A stretch of 64,000 bases of DNA from Harmonia axyridis. Its lineage: Eukaryota > Arthropoda > Insecta > Coleoptera > Coccinellidae. Shown piece by piece: positions 54,501-56,106 of this stretch. Numbering within the stretch: the first letter of the stretch is position 1; each line of letters opens with the position of its first letter. Where the stretch lies: contig NC_059505.1 in assembly GCF_914767665.1 (NCBI RefSeq), positions 35,957,506 to 36,021,505 of the forward strand. Reading direction: 5' to 3'. Position numbers and translations under genes: made by a program. The notes under the pieces are model-generated. The model saw only the letters and a program-made list of their open reading frames with translations, was not told where the DNA came from and searched no databases.

Positions 54501-54582
54501 TACTAGAGTGAACGCTGAACCTCATAATTTAGGACTCATCTACACAATTTCAATAGCCATCCTGATCTACGTTCAAAGATGA
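3360..54582 (+). CDS. Secreted cysteine-rich two-module insect protein, nine exons (5' exon missing)
   Basis: This is the only host gene I can support. Nine segments join in one frame without a stop through GT-AG introns: 142, 68, 252, 237, 223, 146, 300, 216 and 107 nt, giving about 562 residues plus TGA. Intron phases are 1(entry)-2-1-1-1-2-1-1-1. The product is rich in paired Cys and in sequons (RENAT, GNST, RNES, FNIS, ENGT, FNIT). It has no catalytic motif and ends in a hydrophobic tail, so I infer an extracellular or cell-surface glycoprotein. Motifs in order are CYFPEKWEGTWFQSG, ACYRC, CPFKAPF, RYRCFVYE, then the second copy CHFPSW, GYMCMSF, CPFMGKF, RRYCFVYRE. From memory this matches uncharacterised insect proteins carrying DUF7044/7043/7042/7045; the assignment is unverified. 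The signal-peptide exon, which must end in phase 1, is not visible. Function is unknown. Confidence 0.9.
3846..4403. mobile_element. MITE family A, copy 1
   Basis: About 560 bp, closely similar to 5485-6050 in the same orientation and to 55550-56101 in reverse. The right end is ACTCCCTCTATCTATGTTTA. The left inverted end (ATAGATAGAGGGAG) is missing here. There is no transposase; internal landmarks are GAAGCGCGCGGAAATGAAA and AAACGACGTGAAAC. Confidence 0.8.
4404..5484. other. Intronic sequence without recognised gene; regulatory candidates inside
   Basis: Unique DNA between two MITE copies. 4560-4740 carries two CACGTG boxes and one TGACGTCA; 5100-5330 is a GC-richer island. The short open frames here are unsupported. 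Confidence 0.5.
4580..4697. promoter_or_regulatory. E-box pair plus CRE-like site
   Basis: CACGTG occurs at 4580-4585 and 4633-4638, and the palindrome TGACGTCA at 4690-4697. These are classic binding sequences for bHLH and ATF/CREB-class factors. Three such palindromes in 118 bp of AT-rich intron is notable, but enhancer function is inference. Confidence 0.35.
5485..6050. mobile_element. MITE family A, copy 2
   Basis: The left end ACATAGATAGAGGGAGCATA and the right end TTCCTCTATCTATTTTTATG form the terminal inverted repeat. The interior matches copy 1 base for base over long stretches. It is non-coding and lies in the intron between exons A and B. Confidence 0.85.
6304..6832 (-). mobile_element. 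Mariner-2 (DD34D) fragment
   Basis: The terminus on the left reads TAGGCGTACAACTCTGCTT, matching the mariner-2 ends at 14205 and 19097. The minus strand encodes a decayed transposase C-terminus: LQHDNARPHVAKVVKTYLET, then APSDYHSF, and DSWIASKDEQFF. The segment between QHD and the third catalytic Asp is shortened, and the N-terminal half is missing. 6833-7095 is plain intron. Confidence 0.85.
7096..7163 (+). CDS. Exon B of the two-module gene
   Basis: The acceptor is tgtttcag ending at 7095 and the donor is GTGAGT at 7164. Joined to exon A it reads VVDD then KRACYRCVVIHEKHANVLQ and YKE. It is only 68 nt but the frame is kept on both sides, and it supplies the Cys pair that completes the first domain. 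Confidence 0.9.
7490..8015 (-). mobile_element. Tc1-like transposase fragment
   Basis: On the minus strand, fragments in shifting frames read HWNVEWHQVVFSDESRISLG, the first catalytic Asp region of Tc1-like (DDE) transposases, preceded by a diverged DNA-binding part. The left side carries TTGACAAAGAAACTACAACA, which looks like a terminal sequence; a similar stretch (CTGACAAAGAAAGTGTAACA) occurs at 9611. Frameshifts make it a relic. Confidence 0.65.
8217..8444 (-). pseudogene. Crypton-like recombinase fragment (weak)
   Basis: A 75-codon frame contains KKDGTEYKEGTVKTMWNVLY. The pattern KDG-x-EY-K-x-x-(V/L)KT-W-N recurs at 40347-40631 and resembles the N-terminal region of DUF3504/Crypton-type tyrosine recombinases. 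Catalytic residues are not present. Assignment is tentative. Confidence 0.35.
8445..9636. other. Intronic DNA, nothing recognised
   Basis: AT-rich sequence between exons B and C. It contains a short GTCT microsatellite near 9340 and a Tc1-end-like motif at 9611. No supported gene. Confidence 0.5.
9637..10326 (-). mobile_element. DD41D mariner-like element, copy 1 (5' truncated)
   Basis: The left end AAAAGCGTGTTTTTTAGAGC follows TA (635-636). The minus strand encodes the C-terminal half of the transposase: NGYVNKQNCRIWSEANPQVY, LWFQQYGAKCHTARAT (catalytic Asp changed to Tyr), SCDLTHFTF (LDYF lost). The element stops abruptly at the NGYVNK codons and joins retrotransposon sequence. Clearly dead. 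Confidence 0.9.
10327..10665 (-). pseudogene. Jockey-like non-LTR retrotransposon C-terminal fragment
   Basis: The minus frame reads LPRKIWYILNRLKTGHGS, then SPLCECGVEETVDHLMKTCP. The Cys-x-Cys ... His-x4-Cys zinc-knuckle-like tail after a reverse transcriptase/RNase H is typical of jockey-clade ORF2. The frame runs on into the DD41D element without a stop at 10326, an accidental fusion. An A-rich run follows at 10667-10685. 10686-11712 is otherwise unremarkable intron. Confidence 0.75.
11713..12647 (+). mobile_element. DD41D mariner-like element, copy 2 (complete ends, internal deletion)
   Basis: About 935 bp between TA dinucleotides (711-712 and 648-649). The ends ACGGGTGTTTTTTTTCGAGG and, reversed, AAGGGTGTTCTTTTTAGAGC are imperfect inverted repeats of about 38 bp. 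The frame opens MNRLTPEQRLQIVQFYFENN GSVRNTY, then jumps directly to ILFSDEAHFW: the rest of the N-terminal region is missing and the frame is broken. Downstream motifs LWFQQDG and LTPLDYF keep the catalytic Asps, with 41 residues between the second and third. A TGA interrupts at YFL*GYV. Non-autonomous. 12648-13596 is plain intron. Confidence 0.9.
13597..13848 (+). CDS. Exon C of the two-module gene
   Basis: The acceptor is tttttttcag ending at 13596 and the donor GGTATTG begins at 13849. The split codon restores Thr, giving KETYCYGRDSLPSLC. The exon encodes about 84 residues with eight Cys, a sequon (RENAT) and the motif CPFKAPFTFTYN, and ends at SCPDVPGTESA. It leaves in phase 1. Confidence 0.9.
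14205..15301 (-). mobile_element. Mariner-2 (DD34D), copy with both ends
   Basis: Both ends are present: GTCGTACAACTTTGCTTCTG on the left and, reversed, GGTGTACAACTTTGCTTCCG on the right, each next to TA. The minus strand keeps ILQHNNARLHVAEVVKTYLE (catalytic Asp to Asn), DVASSDYDLFRSMAHG and IDSWIASKDDQF, with a gap and frameshifts through the N-terminal half. About 1.1 kb. Inactive. The termini are the reference for this family. Confidence 0.88.
15562..15798 (+). CDS. Exon D of the two-module gene
   Basis: The acceptor is taatcttccag ending at 15561 and the donor is GGTGAGT. It encodes QCLAAWKEGSSRYLVG, RYRCFVYEK and GDATCNGLF, the domain I associate with DUF7042. G+C is well above the flanking intron. 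A mariner-3 relic begins about 25 bp after the donor. Exit phase 1. Confidence 0.92.
15824..16595 (+). mobile_element. Mariner-3 (DD34D), internally deleted copy
   Basis: The ends CCAATTGAAAAGTCCCCTG and, reversed, GGCCAATTGAAAAGTCCCTG are the inverted repeats. The + strand keeps a helix-turn-helix linker (WYVKFKRGEMSTEVGERSGC) and then VLFHQDNASFHKSMKTMEEL, but loses the third catalytic region (YSPDGKK in place of SPDLAPSD). It starts about 25 bp after the exon D donor. 16596-17248 holds nothing recognised. Confidence 0.85.
17257..17849. mobile_element. Non-autonomous hAT, family a, copy 1
   Basis: 593 bp flanked by a perfect 8-bp target duplication TCTGCACA (17249-17256 and 17850-17857). 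The termini are TAGGGATTCACGGC and, reversed, TAGAGATTCATCAAGC. Subterminal stretches repeat variants of TCAAGTAGCTTGAT. An 8-bp duplication plus short inverted ends is diagnostic of hAT. Confidence 0.92.
17536..17718 (-). pseudogene. hAT C-terminal dimerisation (hATC) fragment
   Basis: The minus frame reads LAKMATDFLSTPASSAPVEK, QFSRAALTVTKTRNRLGDKS, then IKCLMCL. This is the conserved hATC motif (LSxPASSAPVER-FS ... RxxL). Only this end of the transposase remains, so the element cannot mobilise itself. The same fragment recurs at 27955 (+) and 32990 (-). Confidence 0.88.
17858..19096. other. Intron between exons D and A', nothing recognised
   Basis: AT-rich sequence without repeat ends, domain-bearing frames or RNA-gene structure that I can identify. 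Confidence 0.5.
19097..20560 (+). mobile_element. Mariner-2 copy split by a foldback insertion
   Basis: The left end GGTGTACAACTTTGCTTCCG follows TA 19095-19096. After about 70 bp it is interrupted at 19169-19790 and resumes at 19793 with the 5' leader and MSAYELNSRHLREVLIFCFN, MKKSAAEANRML. Downstream are the degraded helix-turn-helix, WGYP and GSK regions, and a decayed right end (GGAGAAAAACGACAAAAGC) near 20530-20560. Many frameshifts. Confidence 0.85.
19169..19790. mobile_element. Foldback element inside mariner-2, arms about 150 bp
   Basis: Left arm TACAGGGTGTTTCCTAAACA, TGCGGCAAAAATTCAGGG; right arm is its reverse complement (CCTGAATTTTTGCCGCATG, TTCAGGAAACACCCTGTA). TA flanks both sides. 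The loop carries, on the minus strand near 19365-19440, a short transposase C-terminal remnant (FERVRQSMRRRLDACMLARG, GHFQ), so the foldback derives from an IS630/Tc1-type element. It disrupts the mariner leader and is therefore younger than that copy. Confidence 0.88.
20561..21543. other. Intronic DNA with GC-richer unique island (20840-21330)
   Basis: No gene recognised. 20920-21070 and 21170-21330 are richer in CpG-containing sequence (CGTCGGCAGACG, CTCGAGCGCCCTGCCGACG) than neighbouring intron. A cis-regulatory island is possible but unproven. Confidence 0.35.
21544..22479 (+). mobile_element. DD41D mariner-like element, copy 3
   Basis: Ends ACGGGTGTTGTTTTTCGAGG and, reversed, AAGGGTGTTTTTTTTGAGC. 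It carries the same N-terminal-to-SDETHFW deletion junction as copies 2, 4, 5 and 6. The long frame covers the catalytic core: ILFSDETHFW, LWFQQDGATCHTACAT, LTPLDYFLWGYVKS, ending HMQEIIFKM. All three catalytic Asps are present. Small in-frame losses (NSPRSCD, LKKENW) distinguish it. Confidence 0.92.
22620..23147 (+). promoter_or_regulatory. Candidate alternative promoter and signal-peptide exon (weak)
   Basis: A GC-richer unique block lies in the intron upstream of exon A'. An ATG at 23054 opens MKLALFPLLFILGAVLQDYV, which has the n-region/hydrophobic core of a signal peptide. A GT at 23148 (TTAG|GTTTGA) would leave one base, the phase needed to join exon A' and give a one-module isoform. 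The donor is poor and the start context weak. Chance or an unrelated nested exon remains likely. 23148-23565 shows nothing further. Confidence 0.18.
23566..24425 (-). mobile_element. Mariner-2 copy, C-terminus deleted
   Basis: The left end GACGTACAACTTTGATTCCG follows TA. The minus strand has a long open N-terminal part: CQTQQELAGSLGVTQQAISK, VTGDEKWVHYNNPKRRKSWG, YPGHASTSTAKPNIHGSK, QLGGEYYELL. The stretch from HDNARP to the stop is missing, and the right end fades after GATGCAAACACAAATCGAC. This is the best-preserved N-terminal half of the family here. Confidence 0.87.
24426..25463. other. Intronic DNA, nothing recognised
   Basis: No domain-bearing frame, terminal repeat or structured RNA that I can support. 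Confidence 0.5.
25464..26304 (-). mobile_element. Mariner-2 copy, 3' truncated
   Basis: The right end, reversed, GGTGCACAACATTGCTTCCG, abuts TA 26305-26306. The minus strand keeps REFLIFCFNMKKSAAEAYRM near the start and WWDQLGVLYYELIKPTETII with IFQHDNARPHVAKVVKTYKE at the far side. The coding region breaks off before SPDVAPSD. Several frameshifts. 26305-27419 is plain intron. Confidence 0.85.
27420..27522. repeat. Imperfect palindrome of about 103 bp
   Basis: GTTGCAGAA at the left pairs with TTCTGCAAC at the right, ATTCCAACAC with GTGTTGGAAT, and CTCGAAAAC with GTTTTCGAA. The arms are offset by small bulges. No coding. It may be a small foldback or satellite unit. Confidence 0.6.
27613..27641. 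repeat. Perfect 12-bp hairpin, 5-nt loop
   Basis: TTGATCAGTGTA, loop TTTAC, TACACTGATCAA. It lies 20 bp left of a hAT insertion. It is not followed by a T-run. Confidence 0.7.
27661..28525. mobile_element. Non-autonomous hAT, family a, copy 2
   Basis: Termini TAGGGATTCATCAAGTC and, reversed, TAGGGATTCACGGCTTGG. The flanks TTACAGAG and GTACAGGG agree at 6 of 8 positions, a decayed target duplication. Many subterminal AAGTAGCTTGA/TCAAGTACTTGA repeats. The + strand at about 27985-28150 retains the hATC fragment (FLSTPASSAPVERQFSRAAP). 865 bp. Confidence 0.9.
28527..28800. repeat. Dispersed ACAGGGTG repeat, relative of 2736-3000
   Basis: TACAGGGTGGGCAAATTTCG and following blocks match 2736-3000 in order. 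The hAT at 27661 inserted at its edge, since the right-hand flank GTACAGGG is the repeat's own terminus. 28801-29101 is plain intron. Confidence 0.7.
29102..29777. mobile_element. Foldback element with about 275-bp near-identical arms
   Basis: Left arm (29102-29380) starts TACAGGGTGGCCATTTGAAA. The right arm (29500-29777) is its reverse complement with only scattered differences. TA lies on both sides. Landmarks in each arm are GTTTCGAGGGGGACAACTTA and GACGCATAGCGCTTCAAC. The central spacer is about 120 bp. Transcribed within the intron before exon A', it would form a long RNA hairpin. The open frames here are mirror images of one another and not genes. Confidence 0.93.
29940..30162 (+). CDS. 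Exon A' (second module, first exon)
   Basis: The acceptor is ttttgtttcag ending at 29939 and the donor is GTAAGA at 30163. After the split Ala codon it reads PSLNKCHFPSWMTNYNHW and continues to LTHFTMG, with sequons GNST and RNES. It begins the second copy of the module (CHFPSW matches CYFPEKW of exon A) and, like exon A, exits in phase 2. A foldback element ends about 160 bp upstream. Confidence 0.9.
30290..30890 (-). pseudogene. Old DD41D-type transposase relic
   Basis: On the minus strand, broken by stops and frameshifts: CYVNKQNCRIWGTENPRMIV, FQQNRAKYHASNGTIAIL (second catalytic Asp now Asn), NWPPRSCVLTPLDFIFWG, NASIQDLEDGISEIIKDIQP. The spacing from the mutated QQN to LTPLD is again 41 residues. 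It is a diverged relative of the six DD41D copies, with copy 4 inserted beside it at 30903. Confidence 0.75.
30903..31751 (-). mobile_element. DD41D mariner-like element, copy 4 (rearranged)
   Basis: The left end AAGGGTGTTTTTTTTTAGAG follows TA 30901-30902. The right end is cut after TTATATACC. A loss of about 110 bp removes the HLEDNIRR-to-LDYIRAS part, and a short scramble lies at 31370-31415. It carries the shared N-terminal deletion junction, but with one T fewer, so here the frame reads straight through: NTDRALRPFILFSDEAHFW. 31752-32354 is plain intron. Confidence 0.9.
32355..34481. mobile_element. Non-autonomous hAT, family a, copy 3, hosting a DD41D insertion
   Basis: Termini TAGATATTCACGGTTTG and, reversed, TAGGGATTGATTAAGTC. 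The flanks ATACTGAT (32347-32354) and ATACTGAG (34482-34489) match at 7 of 8. Without the nested element (33357-34300) it is about 1.18 kb. It contains long arrays of TCAAGTCAAGTTCGAGTaAAGTA-type subterminal repeats (32490-32770) and a broken hATC fragment on the minus strand near 32990-33160. Confidence 0.9.
33357..34300 (+). mobile_element. DD41D mariner-like element, copy 5 (nested in hAT)
   Basis: 944 bp between TA 33355-33356 and TA 34301-34302. Ends ACGGGTGTTTTTTTTTCGAG and, reversed, AAGGGTGTTTTTTTAGAGC. It carries the shared deletion junction before ILFSDEAHFW. A 4-bp addition (GATTAAGTACTAAC) shifts the frame after YRAMI, and another stop follows LWSYVK. LWFQQDGATCHTARAT and LTPLDYF are kept. 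Confidence 0.93.
34490..34767. other. Short intronic stretch before exon B'
   Basis: Between the hAT end and the exon B' acceptor. A pyrimidine tract and ATTGTTTCAG precede the exon. Nothing else recognised. Confidence 0.5.
34768..34913 (+). CDS. Exon B' of the second module
   Basis: The acceptor is attgtttcag ending at 34767 and the donor is GTAAGT at 34914. With the split Cys codon it reads CQSGYMCMSFNRRDAHVM, then a stretch with DACSATNFNISSQS. It parallels exon B (ACYRCVVIHEKHANV) but is about 26 residues longer, taking in sequence that lies at the start of exon C in module one. Confidence 0.9.
34914..35964. other. Intron start after exon B', GC-richer unique block 35030-35340
   Basis: An open frame of about 110 codons at 35012-35347 has no recognisable domain and a T-rich low-complexity tail. 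Unique sequence, possibly regulatory. No gene call. Confidence 0.35.
35965..36400 (-). mobile_element. Mariner-3 3' half
   Basis: The left end ACAGGCCAATTGAAAAGTCC follows TA. The minus strand reads MLFHQDKAPCHKSMKTMAKL, SPDLAPSEFFLFSDLKKML, ending NLEDRYNR. The third catalytic residue is Glu instead of Asp (SEFF versus SDFF in the 51203 copy). It breaks off near 36400 before the N-terminal half. 36401-37020 is plain intron. Confidence 0.88.
37021..37473 (-). mobile_element. Mariner-5 (DD34D) C-terminal part, interrupted by Tigger
   Basis: A third mariner lineage. The minus strand reads GNVFHQDNARPHTSIVTCQK, LAPSDYHLFLTIANNLTG, FFANRDKG, with 34 residues between the last two Asps. The left end near GGTCATATATGCGCCGTTTT is a possible terminus. 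At 37474 the WWDWQGIFYYELLP region is cut by the Tigger and resumes beyond 39708. Confidence 0.82.
37476..39708 (-). mobile_element. Apparently intact Tigger (pogo group) transposon
   Basis: 2233 bp. Both ends read CAGTCGAACCTCTATAACTC inward, a perfect 20-bp inverted repeat, flanked by TA (37474-37475, 39709-39710). Subterminal copies of GAGTTATAGAGGTTCGA lie at the right end. It carries one spliced transposase gene. It inserted into a mariner relic, in the intron between exons B' and C'. Confidence 0.95.
37672..39348 (-). CDS. Tigger transposase, 538 aa, one 60-nt intron
   Basis: The coding sequence is complement(37672..38893, 38954..39348): 1617 nt, 538 residues, no stop inside. The 60-nt intron (38894-38953) has GTAATG and TTTTAG ends; splicing gives WLEKFKKRHGVLQKKACGES, the canonical Tigger junction. 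The first Met is at 39348; MSKPRKLKS at 39330 is a likely alternative start. The N-terminus carries a CENP-B/pipsqueak-like helix-turn-helix (LTIGKKLEILKKVENR, ICQEYDIPKSTLC). The DDE domain has Asp at about residues 176 (FNADETGLFF), 281 (LLIDNCPAH) and 313 (LQPLDQGII), 31 residues between the last two. An acidic linker (EDDDEDD) follows, and the tail RQTLITDFF is a PIP-box, expected to bind PCNA as described for pogo. It looks capable of cut-and-paste at TA sites. Confidence 0.93.
39711..39760 (-). mobile_element. Short continuation of mariner-5 beyond the Tigger
   Basis: Removing the Tigger and one TA restores the minus-strand reading RFCC-IWWDWQGIFYYELLP across the junction. Only about 25-50 bp are recognisable; the rest of the N-terminal half is lost. 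Confidence 0.65.
39917..40225 (-). other. Unrecognised open frame
   Basis: 102 codons with basic and hydrophobic segments (FKKEVFINGEKTGRIIYN, WELPLEVRQSMVYKVY). I recognise no family. It lies between the Tigger and a Crypton-like fragment on the same strand, so it may belong to the same decayed mobile element. Low certainty that it is coding. Confidence 0.25.
40347..40631 (-). pseudogene. Crypton-like recombinase fragment (weak)
   Basis: A 94-codon frame has KTLTDWEFNICKQNGKEGKN and LKTVWNVSAKVH. It shares the spacing K-x-G ... (V/L)KT-(M/V)WN with 8217-8444. I read both as the N-terminal part of DUF3504/Crypton-type proteins, without catalytic residues. Alternative: an unrelated domesticated or viral-like ORF. 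Confidence 0.35.
40632..42019. other. Intronic DNA with GC-richer island (40830-41150)
   Basis: No gene recognised. The island contains overlapping open frames on both strands without domains. 41570-41900 has the feel of an old repeat (ACAGATGGCCCTCTTAGCGT) but I cannot classify it. Confidence 0.35.
42020..42290 (+). pseudogene. Mariner relic, DNA-binding part fused to QDN region
   Basis: In shifting frames the + strand reads FLMGRNTVEAIQSRARS, ATVKIWYVDFKSGRRTWDR, then FNQDNGPFQKSME. The first two match the helix-turn-helix/linker of mariner transposases, the last the HQDNAPxHKSM region of mariner-3, so the part between is deleted. It abuts the next mariner-2 copy. Confidence 0.6.
42291..43285 (+). 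mobile_element. Mariner-2 copy with an internal inverted segment
   Basis: It opens in the leader (MKKSAAEAHRMLSNTYGEAA) and keeps REWFQRFNKGDFDQHDCGRE and QTQQELAGSLGVTQQAISKR. After a frameshift the WGYP region follows. At about 42888-43010 part of the element runs backwards (the GGCGTAGTGTATTATGA region is mirrored), then HDNARPH and the right end GGCGGAAGCAAAGTTGTACA follow. Inactive. Confidence 0.85.
43286..43825. other. GC-rich unique block, no gene recognised
   Basis: About 500 bp of markedly higher G+C (CGACCGGCGGCAAAAAATC, GTTCAACCGGTACAG). It includes AACCGGTA-type motifs reminiscent of grainyhead-type sites. A candidate regulatory island; no domain-bearing frame. Confidence 0.35.
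43826..44272. mobile_element. Long imperfect hairpin, arms about 200 bp
   Basis: TATTCGGTGGCCACCAAG on the left pairs with TGTTGGCCACCGAATA on the right. Pairing continues outward through AATTAAAATA/TATTTTAATT, AAGGCAAATCAA/TTGATTTGCCTT and TGAAACTATAAAAAT/ATTTTTATAGTTTGA. The inner left arm encodes WPPSSPDLIPLDF, a DDE transposase tail, so the hairpin is an inverted duplication of a transposon end. Confidence 0.75.
44273..45767. other. Intron before exon C'
   Basis: An ACAGGGTGTCCC motif lies at 44595, a probable repeat end without a visible partner. The 213-codon minus frame at 44861-45502 shows no domain I recognise and is rich in Phe/Ile/Leu as expected of AT-rich noise. Not called a gene. 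Confidence 0.45.
45768..46067 (+). CDS. Exon C' of the second module
   Basis: The acceptor is cattctttcag ending at 45767 and the donor is GTGAGT at 46068. It encodes TTPERRTCPFMGKFEVDS, a basic stretch (LKKKQQ, HRRSKR) and then LDCDSDGFTNLIIGCSS. CPFMGKF corresponds to CPFKAPF of exon C. The basic insert is absent from module one. Length 300 nt, exit phase 1. Confidence 0.9.
46340..46957 (-). mobile_element. Tc1-like relic, C-terminal part
   Basis: The minus strand reads, with breaks, NWPAKSPDMNPIEHEWDYLR, ISNRQNPPSTSQEFNPSGRM, LITRFVGCLGVLGR. The SPDMNPIEHEWD motif with Glu as third catalytic residue is diagnostic of Tc1 (DD34E type). A QDDNTPHSTLRV region is present on the far side. It is interrupted by a hAT at 46966 and resumes at 48096. 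Confidence 0.8.
46966..48087. mobile_element. hAT element, family b, nested in Tc1 relic
   Basis: 1122 bp with ends CAGTGCTGCCAACCC on both sides (inverted) and a perfect 8-bp target duplication ACTATCAC (46958-46965, 48088-48095). A minus-strand frame (47074-47550) contains SGGDGTSRGPLPKKRKYYQT, YKSDWEKL, which resembles the N-terminal part of a larger hAT-like protein; the catalytic core is absent. Confidence 0.93.
48096..48540 (-). mobile_element. Tc1-like relic, N-terminal part
   Basis: The minus strand opens MPGHLISQFDRARIVALHQE, ALSNHQI, the paired-like DNA-binding start of Tc1 transposases, followed by broken linker and core (PRRTWILSYHRW region). Together with 46340-46957 it forms one Tc1 copy split by the hAT. 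Confidence 0.75.
48690..49275 (+). pseudogene. Non-LTR retrotransposon RNase H fragment
   Basis: In broken frames the + strand reads WVSDHSGIKGNEEVNTFARK, EAQIPIIWPRAFVW, later ILEFIRTLELEG. The W-x-x-x-HSGIKGNExVN block is the RNase H domain signature carried by several insect LINE clades. Stops and frameshifts show long decay. It lies about 100 bp before exon D'. Confidence 0.7.
49380..49595 (+). CDS. Exon D' of the second module
   Basis: The acceptor is atttttttcag ending at 49379 and the donor is GGTAAG at 49596. It encodes YACHGRWEENGTNYLIV, RRYCFVYREIAPGTIYF and ends FNITSI, paralleling exon D (CLAAWKEG, RYRCFVYEK). Exit phase 1. An inverted-repeat element begins about 37 bp after the donor. 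Confidence 0.9.
49633..50298. mobile_element. MITE with CACGTGG-bearing inverted ends
   Basis: Left AAGAGGGAACACCACCACGT and, reversed, right AAGAGGGATTACCACCACGT: about 20 of 22 positions match. 666 bp, no transposase. The target duplication is unclear (TTCAA left, TTAAG right). It starts about 37 bp after the exon D' donor. 50299-51202 is plain intron. Confidence 0.7.
51203..52421 (-). mobile_element. Mariner-3 (DD34D), near full length
   Basis: Ends ACAGGCCAATTAAAAAGTCC and, reversed, AGGTCAATTGAAAAGTCCCC. The minus strand keeps pieces of the whole transposase: MYMRKLCAKLVPRELTIDLL, KYVTIYETWLHHFTPESNRQ-like core, MKTMAKLNELGFELLLHPPY, SPDLAPSDFFLF and IALEGNYVE. A loss removes the HQDN codons and frameshifts occur. 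Best-preserved copy of the family. The next element begins at its TA. Confidence 0.87.
52424..52875 (+). mobile_element. Mariner-2 5' fragment
   Basis: Starts TACAACTTTGCTTCCGCC directly after the mariner-3 end. It contains the leader (CTTACGAGCCAAATTCTCG) and NSAAEAHRMLSKTNGEAAIS, EWFQRLKNGDFDVGDQ. It stops near 52875. Confidence 0.82.
52951..53013. repeat. 63-bp direct repeat, upstream copy of the last acceptor
   Basis: Same sequence as 54430-54492 with four differences. It contains the polypyrimidine/acceptor region and the first bases of the terminal exon, but CAG|G has become CCGG, so this copy should not splice. It marks the left border of the insert 53014-54429. Confidence 0.85.
53014..53690 (-). 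mobile_element. Mariner-3 5' half in a chimeric insert
   Basis: The minus strand matches mariner-3 from the GATGATCAGGCCTTTGTGGA region back to its leader, with KFKRGKISTKDGERSGRPKE and NRWQKRISCANKKLLFEGNK. At 53690 it changes abruptly to DD41D sequence in the same orientation. A small perfect inverted repeat (CGGCACCAATTTTGCACACA and its complement) lies at 53270-53325. Confidence 0.82.
53691..54429 (-). mobile_element. DD41D mariner-like element, copy 6 (right half)
   Basis: From the HLEDNIRRVIADIRPQMLD region back to the intact terminus (ACGGGTGTTTTTTTCGAGG reversed, ending 54429). LWFQQDGATCHTARAT, LTPLDYFMWGYVKSLV and ILFSDEAHFW are present, with the shared N-terminal deletion junction. 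Its outer end lies 46 bp upstream of the terminal exon. Confidence 0.92.
54430..54492. repeat. 63-bp direct repeat, functional copy
   Basis: Contains TTTTTTTCTATCGATAATC, the acceptor CAATTACAG and the first 17 bases of the terminal exon. Partner of 52951-53013. Confidence 0.85.
54476..54582 (+). CDS. Terminal exon: hydrophobic tail and stop
   Basis: The acceptor is caattacag ending at 54475. Entry after one base matches the phase-1 exit of exon D'. It reads GKCIVVSGATRVNAEPHN, then LGLIYTISIAILIYVQ, Arg and TGA at 54580-54582. A small-residue region (SGA), a polar spacer and a hydrophobic stretch at the extreme C-terminus fit a GPI-anchor signal; a single membrane segment is the alternative. 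The frame match, stop and tail together make this the likely last exon. A DD41D element ends 46 bp upstream. Confidence 0.8.
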
Positions 54583-55549
54583 TCATTAGCCCTATCCAGA
54601 AATTAGGATACATTTAATTAAATGAGACTGTATGGCCCCAAGGGCTTATTTTGTTATCAAGAGAAGATGTGTATTTAGTCTTATTATTGTTCATGAAGAT
54701 TTCACTATTAATAGTTGATGAAATACAAAGATCTATAAAAGAGTTATTAACATTTGATTTATTTGGGTGTGAAGAAAAAATAATTATTGATATCATTATT
54801 TGATTTGTCCTTTTATATTAGCAACTCTTGAATGAAAATCATAATAGGAAAAATGGGAGATGAAATCTTTTGAATCGTTTACAAAACTTGAAAATAGATG
54901 TTGTCCTACCGAGTAAAAATAAATATTAAAGAAGAATGTGGGTGTAATGTTCCAAATCTGACAGGAGTAATGTATAAGCAATAATAGGGGTCCAATAATA
55001 CAGTTCATCTGATTATTAAAAAAAAAACATTATACTTACCTAGAAATATTAACTGGTTGTTTCTATACGCTTGAAATCTTCATGAACGCTCAATACTGCA
55101 AGGAGAGAGTTGTAAATTTCATAATTTTAAGGATGTACTGTGATTACTGCTAGCAGTATGGAATATAAGAACTATTTTAACTCAAACGAGTATAGGAGCT
55201 CTCGTAAGTACTTTGTGAAGATATTTATATTTCTCTTATAGTATGGATCTTTTGCAGCTTTTAGTATAGATTTGTAGATATGAATCCGTTGGGAAATCGG
55301 CACTTGGGAAATTGTGCTCAAAATGTTTTCAATGGAAAATACTAACCTTGGCTCAAGAAGGACAATATCATGCTTAGTTAGAAAAACATGAAGGGGGAGT
55401 TTTTTTCTTTAGAACATTTATCACTCTTCTATTATTTAAACGACTAAAAAAAAGCTCTTCGATAGGACCTACAAGACCTACAATTCCCTGATTTGGAACA
55501 TGCTCTAGGATGCTGAAGCTGTCTCGGCGACCTGTCGATCAGAAAGATA
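54583..55549. other. 3' UTR and downstream DNA
   Basis: Begins with the likely 3' untranslated region. No further gene recognised before the MITE at 55550. Confidence 0.5.
54918..54923 (+). promoter_or_regulatory. Candidate polyadenylation signal
   Basis: AATAAA lies about 335 bp after the stop codon of the host gene. It is the first canonical hexamer I see downstream. The region is AT-rich, so chance is possible. Confidence 0.4.
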
Positions 55550-56101
55550 GAGTAATAAACATAGATAGAGGGAGTATACTCAATTATTAAATGTCCCCAA
55601 CATGGTTAGATTACGTTGTCGGATTGTGATATATTATCAAATCCACAATTTTACTATATCGCTATGAATGTATATTGTATTGAATGAAATATATTTATTT
55701 TAGTGAATATTTGGAATCTGATATTTTTCCTAATTGTCGAATTTATAATAAGCAGTATATTTATTATTTTCTGTATCTACCTGCTGTAATCCAAGGTTTT
55801 ACAGCTTTTGCTCTTCTAGTGTCATCGATTGTTTCACGTCGTTTGGCGCGCTTTGTTTTCTAAATTTCTGATATATTTGGTTAATTATTTCAATATAATT
55901 TGAGTTAATATGAAACGTTGATTTACTATGGGACATAAGAAGTGCGTTTTTTATGGAGAAACCCGCAAATTTAGTGAAATATCGCATCACTGATATATTT
56001 TCATTTCCGCGCGCTTCATGTCAAATTTGATAGTTCATGTTGGGGACAAAATTTGCGCACTGAAAACGACATATGCTCCTTCTATCTATGTTTATCACTC
56101 T
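55550..56101. mobile_element. MITE family A, copy 3 (reverse orientation)
   Basis: Both inverted ends are intact: GAGTAATAAACATAGATAGA and, reversed, GAGTGATAAACATAGATAGA. The interior matches copies 1 and 2 in reverse. About 552 bp. This copy defines the family's termini best. Confidence 0.9.
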
Positions 56102-56106
56102 GAGAT

